Part shown: positions 20,316 through 31,391 of the stretch, in pieces
How positions within the stretch are numbered: the stretch's first letter is position 1
Layout of the letters: each line of letters opens with the position of its first letter
Origin: Euptelea pleiosperma
Lineage: Eukaryota; Streptophyta; Magnoliopsida; Ranunculales; Eupteleaceae
Assembly: GCA_035048495.1 (NCBI GenBank)
Contig: CM068552.1
Coordinates: 18,850,154-18,914,153 of the forward strand
Length of the DNA stretch: 64,000 bases
Reading direction: 5' to 3'
The notes under the pieces: model-generated
Databases searched by the model: none
Seen by the model: the letters and a program-made list of their open reading frames with translations, nothing else
Told to the model about the DNA's origin: nothing
Position numbers and translations under genes: made by a program

Positions 20316-22040
20316 GCACCCACGAGGGACCAAAATGCCCCTCCCTTCAGATCCCTTCCTCTTTCTCTCTTTACTGTAGAGAGAGAGAGAGAGAAGGGAT
20401 TGCAATTTCACCGGTCCGTTCTCTTTAATCTAATATACCTAAAAGTGGGGGTTGATTAGGTATTTAAAATTATTTATACCTACACAGTTAGGGGAACAAA
20501 ATCACATGCCTTAGTTGTTTGATAAAAGATTATTACAACCGACTCAAATCGAATATACCTCCTTGGTATATTTTCTTTTTGACATTTGATCTAATCAAGA
20601 TAGATTGCGGAATACAAATAAACAATCATACAAGACAATAGATTTTTAAGTGGAAACCTTAGCCAAGGACAAGCCACGGGACCACGTCTAGACGAAAAAT
20701 ATCACTAACTGAAAGGTTAAACGAAACAAAGGTTACCTACGCAGCACTGTTGTAAATATAGCTTCCAACCTTAGCCAATGTTTACTGCCGATGCGTCCAC
20801 ATCATCTGAATCAACGCTACGAATCCATGCGCGCCCTTCCGGCCAAGAAGCCTTGTCCACTTGTTCAGTTTGGTACACCCCAAACCTACCGTCGATCGGC
20901 TCATCCGATCTTAATTCTCAACACTCCCGCCTTTGTAGAAGGTGAATGATTCAGTACACCCTGAACCCTAGGTTGCTCAAATGGTGTTGAGTCACACTGG
21001 TACACTCAGGCTACTAGGTCGAATATAGAAGTGAAAGACCTAAGTTGAGGAAATGATCAAGTACTTGGCTTTGATCAAGAAGAGAAGAAGCTCACAAGAT
21101 GTGAATAGGAAATAAGCTTATTTATCTTCGAATGGACACTCTAATAAATAGAACATTTTCTCTCTTGAAGATTTAGTCACTCTGTGTCTCTGTGTGTATT
21201 TAGAGAAGGCATAGAAGGGTTGTATTTATAGAATTCCATGACCCCAAGTCGTGCAGAATGTGGGATAATGGAACAAAGAATTTCGGATCTGATAAGGACT
21301 GATTCTGTGCATGGTCCAATCGATTGTACGTTGGGTCCAATCGATTGGAGATAAGTGTCCAATCGATTGGGCTCAATAAGATTCATATTCCGAAGGCTCC
21401 AATCGATTACACAAAGGTCTCCAATCGATTTGACTCAAATGAGTTTCTGTTTCGAAGGCTCCAATCGATTTGACTCAAATAAGTTTCTGTCCCGAAGACT
21501 CCAATCGATTTTACAGAGTCTCCAATCGATTGGGCTGAAGTAAGTTTCTGCCTCGTAGCTTCCAATCGATTACACAGAGTCCTTTAATTGATTTAGGATA
21601 AGTGTCCAATCGATTGGACTATCCCAATAGTCAATATCTTTGACTCAGACTCGGGTAAGTCCAATGACTTGGTTTGACCATTATATTTTATCCATTTTAA
21701 CCAATTTCTATAGCCACTAAGTCACTTATCTTCCTAATCGAGCGTACGCGATCTTTAACTGATAAATCGACAGTTACTCAGATGACTCCTGTCATCAATC
21801 GTCTGATTCTTGCTGTCTCTGTCTTCTAGTCTTCAAGTAGTCGGCGAAGTATGCGTACCACGACATCTTCACACTACACTAGTGCTCGTAGGAACGGTTA
21901 CAAGAATGTTTTTATGTCAAACGGAATTTTTACCAAATTGAATATGAAAATATTTCTTACAAGGATGGGGACGGAATGGGTGCTCGGCTGAAATGAGGGG
22001 CATTTTGGTCCATTGTGGGTGCCCGGCCAAAAGACATGGG
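20316..22040. mobile_element. Terminal-inverted-repeat-bounded element of uncertain class
   Basis: The left end GGGCACCCACGAGGGACC / AAAATGCCCCTC and the right end GAGGGGCATTTTGG / TCCATTGTGGGTGCCC are inverted repeats of about 36 bp with few mismatches. Between them is a copia-LTR-like antisense region (about 20,480-21,000) and an array of TCCAATCGATT motifs. No transposase was seen. The target duplication could not be fixed. A (GA)n tract lies at 20,380-20,394. Confidence 0.5.
21309..21618. repeat. Irregular array of TCCAATCGATT motifs
   Basis: At least ten exact or near-exact copies of CCAATCGATT (the core AATCGATT is self-complementary) occur within about 310 bp. Several are embedded in a longer unit with AAGTTTCTGTCCCGAAG(A/G)CTC and a GACTCAAAT spacer. 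Because the core is a palindrome, both strands read the same motif. Confidence 0.8.
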
Positions 22041-22104
22041 TGCTTTAACAGTTGAGTTGAAATGTTGATTGACCAAAGCACCCCTGTAAATTAAAAAAAA
22101 TGAC

Positions 22105-22975
22105 TTCTTTTTTGCTTTACCCCCTTACTTTATAGATGCAATTTGCATCTCACCCAATGTTTTTAAAATATTTGCATATCACCCTTTGACTATGGTCTAT
22201 GTCATTGACTATAGACGGTCTCCGGATGGACATCCCAATATTTTTTCAATGACTACAATGACCTTGGGTTAGATGCAAATATTTTAAAAACATTGGATGT
22301 GATGCAAATTGCATCAATAAAGTAATGGGGACAAGCAAAAAATCTTTTATTATTTTATTATTTTTTTGGGTTTTTTTTTTTTTTTTTGAGGATTGTGAGC
22401 TCAAAACCTTTTTTTGAGGATTGTAAACTATAAAAGGAACTCTGCTTCACAATGTCCCTCATCGATGATGATGAGGGACCACAATATGAGCCACGTGGCA
22501 CACTCTTACAGTGGAGCTACATACCAAATATCAACCTGATTAGTGATTTCAAACCATTGGATCTTTGTACCCCAAATAATGCTCAAATTCTACAGATATA
22601 TAAAATCAACCCAGGAAAAAGACTCTAATCCAATGCTTAAATATTAACAATCAGATTAATGTTTGGTCTGTAGGTCCACCTACGGTTGGACCAAAAGTAA
22701 ATGAAGAAAGATTTTGAGCTCACAATCCTCAAAAAAAAAAAAAAATTGCTTGTCCCCGCCCTTTATTGATGCAATTTGCATCGCACCCAAATGTTTTTAA
22801 AATATTTACGTCTCACCCAAGGTCATTAATTATAGTCATTAATTTAAAAAATATTGGGATGTCCATCCGGAGACCGTCTATGGCCAACGGTCAAAGGGTG
22901 AGATGCAAATATTTTGAAAACATTGGGTGAGACACAAATTGCATCAATAAAGTAAGGGGGTAAAGCAAAAAAGCC
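22105..22975. repeat. Long imperfect palindrome (about 870 bp)
   Basis: The left arm reads TTTGCTTTACCCCCTTACTT, ATGCAATTTGCATCTCACCC, GACGGTCTCCGGATGGACAT and GAGGATTGTGAGCTCAAAAC. The right arm gives the reverse complements in reverse order, ending AGTAAGGGGGTAAAGCAAAA. Each arm is itself a small hairpin (ATGCAAATATTTT versus AAAATATTTGCAT). The centre holds a foldback-family repeat. Confidence 0.8.
22477..22695. repeat. Foldback-family repeat at palindrome centre
   Basis: CACAATATGAGCCACGTGGC, CAACCTGATTAGTGATTTCA and GGATCTTTGTACCC, then the inverted arm TTAACAATCAGATTAATGTTTGG and GTAGGTCCACCTACGGTTGG. It appears inserted between the two arms of the larger palindrome. Confidence 0.7.
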
Positions 22976-23286
22976 CTTAAAAAAATTCAAGAAGCAATGT
23001 TTGTCAATTTAAGAAATTTGAGGGTCATATTGAGAATAAGGATTTTTTTTTTTATTTTCTAAATAAGAGGAGCATTGAATGAGTTGCAGGGTTGACGTGT
23101 GCTTACAGTGTGCTTTGACACTAAAAGGACCGAAGAGCCCCTCCCAAGTGAATGAATTAAAGAATAGAAAAGAAGCAAAGTAGGGCTATTTCAGGCATTT
23201 TGGCAGAACCCAAGAAGGGCCTTCGCTCTTTAATAAGAAGAATAGACTAGCGACATCTATATAAGAGAGACCCCCCTAAGGACCTC
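22976..23286. other. Interval without recognised feature
   Basis: AT-rich sequence with a poly-T run near 23,043. No coding or repeat signature was found. Confidence 0.5.
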
Positions 23287-23289
23287 TTG

Positions 23290-24305
23290 GGCTGCGTTTG
23301 GGTAAGTTTATTACTTTTCTTAAGAGCTTTTCCAGTAGCACTTCTATGAAAGTGCTCAAGTAAAGCTGCTTTGGCCGTTTGGTAAATATAAAAAGAAGCT
23401 TCTTTTCTTAAAGAGTCATTTTACGGTGTTTGGTAAAAAAGTACTTTTTTGATAGAAAATGCCTATTTTACCCTTAAATGCATAAAAATTGATCAAGCTG
23501 ATTTTTGGAGTATAAGTCTACCAAGAGGTGGACCAAACATATGTAAGGTCACCTGAAGATGACCACAGTACAGAAAATTCAAAAAAAAAATGTCACATGT
23601 TGAATCAACAACACATGCTGAATCCCCACTCCAACCTCATCTTAGAAAAAAAAAGTTCTTATCATCCCTCATCCAAAGATATTCGAATCTACCATCACCC
23701 AAAACCAAAAAATACCAACAAAAAAATTCAAGAAAATAGAGCACAAAATATGCAAAAAGAACCCAAACAGAAAAATCAACTTACAACGATATAGAAGATA
23801 TTGCCACTCAATGGCAGAGTAAACCCTAGATGAAACAAGTTGATCTTCTAATTTCACTCTAAAGGGACATTCAAAACATGGGACTTGAGATCTTAACATC
23901 AACTAGATGATCATATCGCACAAATCCAAGGCGTAAAAGGAAAATGGAGAAATTCCCCCAAAAATAAGGCACAATCCATTCGAACTTACCTGAAAAGAGT
24001 GATATGAGATGGGAAGGATGCGAGTTCGGATATATTCTCTCTTGGTTCGATTGCTGCTTTGGGATTAGGGTTTATGAAGCTCATTTAGGTATTATGAATT
24101 GTCATAGAGGTCGCGATGGAAAATGAATTTCGGAGAAACTGCTTTCCGCAAAAGCAAAAGCATTGCTTTTGACGAAATAAAGACTACTTGATTTTTTTAA
24201 TAGATTTTTCTATTTTAATCGAACGCCCTGTTTTTTTTTATTATAAGTACTTAAAAATCATAAAAGCTGGCTTATTGCGATTTTTAAGCTTACCTAAATG
24301 CAGCC
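23290..24305. mobile_element. Harbinger-like non-autonomous element
   Basis: Ends are GGCTGCGTTTGGGTAAG and its inverted form CTTACCTAAATGCAGCC, each flanked by TTG (23,287-23,289 and 24,306-24,308), a 3-bp duplication as in PIF/Harbinger elements. The 1016-bp body carries no transposase. A hAT assignment is possible but would need an 8-bp duplication, which is absent. Confidence 0.6.
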
Positions 24306-24346
24306 TTGGTTTAATATTTCAATATATTTCGATGGAAATGACCAAA

Positions 24347-24374
24347 GTATATATATATATATATATATATATAT
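24347..24374. repeat. (TA)n microsatellite
   Basis: About 13 TA dinucleotides in a row. Confidence 0.9.
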
Positions 24375-25585
24375 CTGTTTCAATAGCTAGTGACAAGAAA
24401 TATAGGGGTAGTGTCGATTGTTACGAAATTAGGACCCAGTCCATCCAATTAAATGATCAATATTGCAGTAATCCGAACCAAATACAGTAGATCCCAATCC
24501 GGTTCTAATTTGATTTGGGTCTGATCCATATTGGATTACTCAAATCTAGTATATATATTGATTAGTTATACAATTCACATATTTTCACTAACGTACATAT
24601 CGATCACACTGGTTTTGCCACTTGGCAAAGTGGGTGTGGGTGGTTGTAAACCGTCACCAAAGGACGACAGATCTGCTCCTACAGTAAGGATGTAAATGGA
24701 CCAGTCTTGGTCCTGGGCCAGGCTTTTGTTAAATTTTGAATAGGCCTGAGCCTGGCATCTGGCTCAATACAATTCAAATTCAAGCACCAAAGCTGGTCGG
24801 TTTACACCACAAGCTGACAACTGCACATGGAATCCATGGTCATCAATCCAACTTTTCAAATGTTGACCAGCCCTTGGACTGGTCATGAACCAAATTCCAG
24901 ACCATTTAAAAGAAACTAACCATTCGATCAAGGACCTTAATGAAACAAGTTATGAACGGTTCACATTTAATTCAAATGTGTATTAATTAGTGGTCCAATT
25001 AAATGGTCTATATTGGAATAATCGGCCAGGGACTGCTGTGAATTTTGGGCTGTCCCACTACTATAGGATATGAAATTGGCCGGATCCTATAGATCTTGAT
25101 CATTAGGATCTGAATTCTGAACCATACCCTAATCCATACTGATTATATAATCACTAACACAATCATCCTAAGAATCCGAATGAATCCAGGACCGAAACCC
25201 GGGATCTGACCCGCACCAAATCGTCCAAGCACATTAGGACCTGAAATCGATTGGACTAGAGTCAGGTCAGGTCCCCTAGATCCATATTCGTCCATTTTGT
25301 ATTTGGCGGGATACATTTTGAGGATCCAAATCAGTTATAGAATAGGTCTTGACCGGGTCAGGGGATTGACCCGGTCCTTTTCTTGAAATCAAAATCTAGT
25401 TTCCTTAGTCGACAAGTTACCTTGGTACGTAACAGTTTAACACATCTATAAAAACCCACCACTATCTTTGTTGTTGAGAGCAAGAATCCTAAACTCTTTC
25501 TTTCTATCTTTGCTCTTGGGTGGGTCCCCCATCTGCCTCTCCGAGTTACAGCAAGCTATTCACGACCTTACGATCTAGGTGGGGC

Positions 25586-25693
25586 CCCCACTCTACTTGC
25601 GGGTCTTGATCTCTGGAATCCATGCAGAAAGGCATATGCATGTTGTTCTCTCGCAGTTGGACAATAGAGGCAAGAGCCGCACGTAGAATGGGG
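25586..25693 (+). ncRNA. Stem-loop H1, unit B
   Basis: Arms CCCCACTCTACTTGCGGG and CCGCACGTAGAATGGGG, plus the inner TCTTGATCTCT / AGAGGCAAGA pairing, are identical to unit A. Changes are confined to the loop (AATCCATGCAGAAAGGCATA). Confidence 0.4.
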
Positions 25694-26264
25694 ACGCCAT
25701 CTACACTCCTACGTACGTGTTCGATTGCAACCGCAGATAGTCCGTTTATTACAGGGTACGTAGTTTTACACTTGCATGCAAATGGTTACATACTCTACAT
25801 ATGCAACCATTTGCATACTAGTTTTTCCTGAATGCTTCATATGTATCAAGAATAATTGTTGAGTTTATGCACTTTAAGCCCCATTCGTTGGTCCCACCTA
25901 ATAGATCTTGCAGTTGAAAAATCAAGATGGTGGGACAATCTCATCAACCATCCAATTTTCTCGACGTTTTTTTAAGATATATCGTTTAGAAAACCAAAAG
26001 AATGAAAAACTACGGACTAGAGCAGGAAAGTCAAATAGATTTTTTTGATGGTTTTTCTTCCTGGATAGAGATCAGATGGTCTCAATCATCCAACTGCTTT
26101 GATGTTGTCCTAGGGGATCTCCAATGTGGGACATATCAAAAGGTCGTGGGTCGTAAACACAAGTACATGCAGTGCACAAGCAGGGGTACCGGTGTACACA
26201 TTTTAACCTGCACCTGCATGCAAGACACATCCCATGCAGATATTTCAGTATTCAGGACAATCAT

Positions 26265-26303
26265 GGTGAAGATGATGATCACAGTGAGGTGATCATCTTC
26301 ACC
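26265..26303 (+). repeat. Short hairpin, unit B
   Basis: GGTGAAGATGATGATCAC pairs with GTGATCATCTTCACC, with one extra GAT in the 5' arm and an AGTGAG loop. Confidence 0.6.
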
Positions 26304-26656
26304 AACAATTAGCCTTTGACTCATCTACAGGTGGGCCTCAACAAGAAAGTAGGAGAGTCCAAAGAAGGTAAACTCTTTCTTTTTCTTTCTCTTTCTTTCT
26401 TCATTTGTTAGTACTTCACTTTTTCCTGAAAACCTTCTTGATTTTTACATTTTTATTTAGGTAATGTTCACAAGTTCTCCAAAGAACTGCTTCACCTACA
26501 ATGCTGGATCCATCTCTGCATCAATTTCTTCCAAATCAACTTGTTGGGTCATACATATGAACATAAGCAAAACATCAAGCCAGCCTTCAACGACTGAATT
26601 GGTCCTTTCTGCCACCAATTTACAGAAGGGATACACGACCTCTGATCTAGGTGGAC

Positions 26657-26760
26657 CCCCATTTTATGTAAGGACCTTGGTTCTGGCAATCCATGCAGAA
26701 AGGCAAATTGTTCTCCTGCGCTTGGATAACTGAACCAAAAACCAAGAACATAGAATGGGG
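26657..26760 (+). ncRNA. Stem-loop H2, unit B
   Basis: CCCCATTTTATGTAAGGACC / TTGGTTCT pairs with AAAAACCAAGAACATAG / AATGGGG. One 5'-arm change (C to T in ATTTTATG) gives a G-U pair in RNA, so pairing is kept. Confidence 0.4.
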
Positions 26761-26817
26761 ACACCATCTAGTCCTACATGTTCGATTGCAACCTTGATCT
26801 TGGTTCTGGCAATCGGC

Positions 26818-27080
26818 CATCAATTTCTTGGTTTGGGAATAGAATCCTTTTTAACGTGTAGGTTTTTTTTGGTGAAAGTGAGAAATTTTGTGAGAGAGAC
26901 TTTGGCTTTTAGGTGTCGGAAAAGCTCTTTGTTGAAGAAGCTTGTACGCCTTGTAATTTTGCGATCTCCATAATGAAAAAGAAGACTCCCTTGTTGTTGC
27001 CCCGTGGATGTAGGCATACTGCCGAACCACGTAAATATTTGTGTCTCCGTGTTTCTCTTTTTCTTGCATTATTTTATTCA
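26818..27080 (+). repeat. Copia-type LTR remnant (R and U5 part), unit B
   Basis: Same order of motifs as in unit A, ending CTTTTTCTTGCATTATTTTATT. The TATA position is degenerate here (GGGAATAGAATCC). Confidence 0.65.
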
Positions 27081-27570
27081 CTTTAATTTCTTCTCGTACA
27101 TCGAGTTGTGTGTGCTGCATTTTTCTGAACATTACTGACTGAGGAGAAAATCCATTACCAGATGGTAGTGTACATAATTATCAGTACTGTTCCATCCATT
27201 GATAATATGTGTCCGGTGCCAGTCAGAGATATAATTGATCCAACTTGATCCGATAGGATGGTCGAAACCATCAAAGGCATGGCTGTCAAAATATGATCCC
27301 ATATATACATGGTAAAGGTAGAGTGGATAATCTCACCGAAAACTCAAACAACAATGAAGATTTGAATTATTAAGTAGTAATAATGGCCATCTCTGCTTAC
27401 AATATATTGATCGTCCAACGAATGATTCACCTCTTTGATGATCCATAACTCGATAGATTTCGATGATGATCTCATATATCTCATTCTTTTCAATGATTTT
27501 TAGTGTAAGATGTCACCCATTGAATGTTTTCTTTGTTTCATTTTTGGAAGGCAAACCATTAAATCTTGGG

Positions 27571-28112
27571 TTCCAGTCCACCCATTTTGCAAGTGAGCAA
27601 TATGTGGAGATATAGAGAAAAGCTCCAAATACATATGATACACATTAGTATTGAGAGACAAGTAAATCTAAATTAGTAAGATTTGAAAAAAACCTCTGAA
27701 AGAGTGCACCTTAGTGTGCAGATCAAGATGTACAAATTTACATGATTCGCGAGAACATATCTTGTTTTGAAAGTCCTTGCACACAGGTAGGGTAATCTGA
27801 CATGTGTAGCATATCTTTTTTTTTAGTTTTTTCCCTTCTGATTTCGATTTTGCCGATTTAAGAATTTTGATTATGAATGATGAATCATGCTTATGGGTTA
27901 TAACTAATTATTATGGAATTATAGATGTATTTGTGTCGTATAAATGTGTTTTGTTTTTCATCATATAAATGTGTATGTTTTGTTAAAAATAACATTTCTA
28001 ACTTGAAATATGCAATGATATTTTTTATAATTTTGTTGAATTTTCTAATTTTTACCGAATTTTTCCGACTTGACCCTTTGCCGATTTATTGCCGAATCAT
28101 AACTTTGTGAAT
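27571..28112. other. Interval without recognised feature
   Basis: AT-rich. A stretch with repeated CCGA(A/T)TTT (28,055-28,100) is present, but no element or gene was identified. Confidence 0.5.
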
Positions 28113-28194
28113 ATGGCAGTTCCTAGTAATATACAATGAAAAAATAGAAAAGCTAGAACCAAACTTCAATTGCAGAAAGTGTAGAAGAACAAGT

Positions 28195-28430
28195 AGGGCC
28201 GTCTTGATACAAGTTGAGGCCTAAGGGGAAAATTCTATATAAGGCCTTTATATATATATATATACATAATCCAACGGCTAGAGATAATCAATCAGGTTGA
28301 TTTTTGGTTTGTGTATCCAATAAAGGGTTGGCTAAAAATTGGTGTGGTTAATGGGACCTCGGATGGGGGCCTTCTCTCACCAAGGGGCCTTAGGCGACCA
28401 CCTTAATGGCCTTAAGGTAGAGCCAGCCCT
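28195..28430. mobile_element. hAT-type MITE with verified empty sites
   Basis: The 236-bp insert begins AGGGCCGTCTTGA and ends GAGCCAGCCCT. It is flanked by GAACAAGT (28,187-28,194) and GAACAAGG (28,431-28,438). The paralogous sequences read AGAAGAACAAGGAATAACAT without the insert. The body contains a fragment of the foldback arm (AATCAATCAGGTTGATTTTTG) and a (TA)n run. Confidence 0.85.
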
Positions 28431-28949
28431 GAACAAGGAATAACATGGAACCCACAAACTTTTCATAAAGAGAAGATAAAAAAAAAGAAAGGACAACAAA
28501 TCTAATATATTGGGTTTCCAAAAAGAACTCACAAATTAAAGCAATCAGCTTTCCAAGCTAAATGTTTCAAGCTCAATCTGCAAATACTTCCCTTAGCTTA
28601 ATATTAAAAAAATTCAAAAAACACCCCTATTTCAACTCCTTCAAGTAACCTCACAACTCTTTAACTCTTGTAACAATGAAAAGACAGTACTTCACACTTC
28701 AGAAAATTTTGCCATGTTGACACATCAACACATACACGTGTCGACATGTCTTTGCACTTGTGGCAGTTACCCTTTATTTTCACTATTTTTGTAAATAAAA
28801 TCTACATAGCAAAACAGGGAAGTTGTCTCCCCCTCTTATAGGCTTCATATATCCAAGGGGCAATATCACCCTTACATAAAATAAAATTTAGACAATTGGA
28901 TTAATTTAATAGGAAAATTGTCTCCCCACTTATACCCCTCTTATAGCCC

Positions 28950-29412
28950 TCTTATCGGCTTCACAAAGGAGGGCCGAGATCTTATCCCCCAAATGGACTA
29001 TGGATCTCAACCACTCACACCAGATTTTGGGAAATGCTTTGTAGGGGAATGCTGAGGGCACGGGCCGGCCACCCACTATACATCTATATAACAATACAGA
29101 GAAGTCACTTATCCCCCCTCTTATCAGCTTGACAAAGGATGGCCGAGATCTTACCACCCCAAATGGATGGTGGATCGGATCTCAACCACTCACACCAACC
29201 CAATTTTGGGAAATGCTTTGCAGGGGAGTGCCGAGGGCACGGGGCACCCACTATACATCTATATAACAAAACAAAGAAGTCACTTATCCCCCCTCTTATC
29301 AGGTTCATGAAGAATGGCCGAGATCTTATCACCCCAAATGGATGGTGGATCTAAGCCACACATCCGATTTTGGCAAACGCTTTGTCGGAGAGTGCCGTGG
29401 GCATGGGCCACC
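28950..29412. repeat. Tandem repeat, about 170-bp period, second copy
   Basis: Same three units as 472-930, with small changes such as an inserted AACC-type duplication near 29,195 (CACCAACCCAATTTTGG). Confidence 0.85.
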
Positions 29413-29735
29413 AACTAGTGATTTCTAAAAGAGGGCTGTTGTGTTCCATTTCTTTAGTTGTCAAACATAACTATAGTTGCTTAATAGTCTTCCTCTTATA
29501 AATCTTCTTACATTTATTAAGTTTTTGGATGGCTCTATACTATATATATGGAAACGTGTTTTCTTTTACTTTCCTTATTTGTATTTAGAAAAAAAACTTA
29601 ATTTGAATATAACTAAAAATTATATTTAATACGGGTGCAAGGGTGTGCTTATGTTTCGGACTTCTTCAAAGCGCCATGTCATCGAACACCGATACACACA
29701 TCTTGACATTGATGTACTAGCAGTGGCGCCGGCCG

Positions 29736-29936
29736 ATGAGTGTTAGAAACGACAAGCAGTTCATTGACAAATTCCCTGAAGAAAATCACGACAAACTTGT
29801 ACTTCGTTGTCAATCACCTGCTAGAAGCAAAGAGCTGATAAGCACGTTAACAATTGGAAACCATACAATAACAATGAAGCATGTACATATGATACGCAAT
29901 ATGGTAATAACTCTAAAGGACATTAATAAATATTGA
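29736..29936 (+). CDS. Small open frame of unknown nature, second copy
   Basis: Equivalent to 1244-1444, 66 codons, same start and stop. Differences seen by eye include I for V, K for R, and H and M in the MKHVHMIRNM stretch. All are single-base changes, several of them non-synonymous, giving no sign of purifying selection. The family is unknown and it is probably not a working gene. Confidence 0.15.
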   Translation: MSVRNDKQFIDKFPEENHDKLVLRCQSPARSKELISTLTIGNHTITMKHVHMIRNMVITLKDINKY

Positions 29937-31391
29937 TTTTTACTTAATTAATTACTAATAGACCACCAGTGCAGCATCAAAATATGTTGTGTCACACAAT
30001 AACACATTAAATATTGAGATGGCATGCTAGATGAAAGAATACGCACAATTGACTGACAACTTTTTAAACAATAACCATGAAACTCAAAATGGCAGCAGTT
30101 CCTAGTAAAATACAATGGAAAAATAGAAAAGCTAAAGCCAAACTTCAATTGCAGAAAGTGTAGAAGAACAAGGAATAACATGGAACCCATAAACTTTTCA
30201 TGAAGAGAAGATCAAAACATAAAGGACAACAAATCTAATATATTGGGTTTCCAAAAAAAAAAAAAAAACCCACCAAAGCAATCAACTTTCCTAGATAAAA
30301 GTTTCAAGCTCAAATCTACACATACTTCCTTTTAAACCTTAGCTTAATATTAAAAAAAATTCAAAAAACACCTCTATTTCAACTCCTTCAGGTGCAGGGA
30401 TGTGCTTATGCTTTGGACATCTAGAAAGCGCCATGTCAAACACCGATACACACATCTTGTCATTGTACATAGCTTTAAAACTAAAAATTTAAGGTCTTTT
30501 ATTAAAAATACTGAAAATGGCACAGATTACACATGCACCACCCACCAACTTTAAGAAATTCATCTTTTTTGCTTTACAAAAATGTCTTGGGTAAAAAGTC
30601 ATAGCTTGAAATTCATGTGTTAGATGAAAAGATGGCATGAGAGACAAGGTTACTCTAGTTATTATTTGTATCCAAAACTGTCTTTCGTCACTTCTGAGGC
30701 TGTTTTACTAGATTTGACATAGTGAAAGTTCAATCAGATAAGGCCTAGGTTTAGAGAATCATAGTTAAGGGTGCACGGGGTTGGAGGGGTTATTAAAGAG
30801 TAATTACGGCCTGGTTTGATTGAGAATAGAGCGTAAAATTTGGGGTTACAGATGGGTAAGATAATGTAGAATTATGGGGCTGGATTAAGGGCTGAACATA
30901 AGGATAAACAAATTTAATGGGTTGTTGGTTTGATGGTGAAAGTTGTTGACGCACGACATTTAACAAATACTCCCCAAAAGCTGCGATTGTTGGTAGCGTG
31001 AGATTAAATTCCTTTATCTCATTGGATCTATTCAGGTTCTCGATCGACACGACCGCTCGTGGGCCCATATAACATGGGCCACCCCATCCCTAGTGTGCCC
31101 TATTTACACAGGCTGCCCCACTCAAGCTTAGTGTGAAAATGCCCCTGCATTAGTTGTTTTGGGGTTTTATGGGTTAATTAGAGCAGACGTGTGGGGCTGT
31201 TATTAGGCAGAATTTAGAGTAAGGGAAACAATTTGAGGCTTGTAGAGTTAGGTTTTGGTTAGGTCGTATTGGGCTGCAACCTGCAAGGTAAAGGCTTAGG
31301 ATTAGATATTTAGAGCTGGATGTATGGGCTGACATTAAGGTTTCAAGGTCTTAACCCTTAAAAAAGTTGTTCAGAAATTTGAGAACAAAGG

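Larger units (their letters stand above)
24625..27195 (+). repeat. 2.6-kb repeated unit, copy B
   Basis: Homologous to units A and C from GGTGTGGGTGG...AACCGTCACCAAA onward. It contains the TATA-like box (25,447-25,454), H1 (25,586-25,693), the short hairpin (26,265-26,303), H2 (26,657-26,760) and the copia LTR part (26,818-27,080). It has an extra segment near 25,760-26,100, part of which matches 18,990-19,160. The sequence after it (27,275-27,570) matches that after unit C. Confidence 0.85.
28113..31386. repeat. Segmental-duplication block, copy 2
   Basis: Pairs with 1-2895. It includes the 170-bp tandem repeat (28,950-29,412), the 66-codon frame (29,736-29,936), the internal direct repeat (30,064-30,480 repeats 28,113-28,660) and the G+T-rich run-up to the gypsy LTR. 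It also carries a private hAT-type MITE at 28,195-28,430, at a site that is empty in 1671-1685 and near 62,240. Confidence 0.85.
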
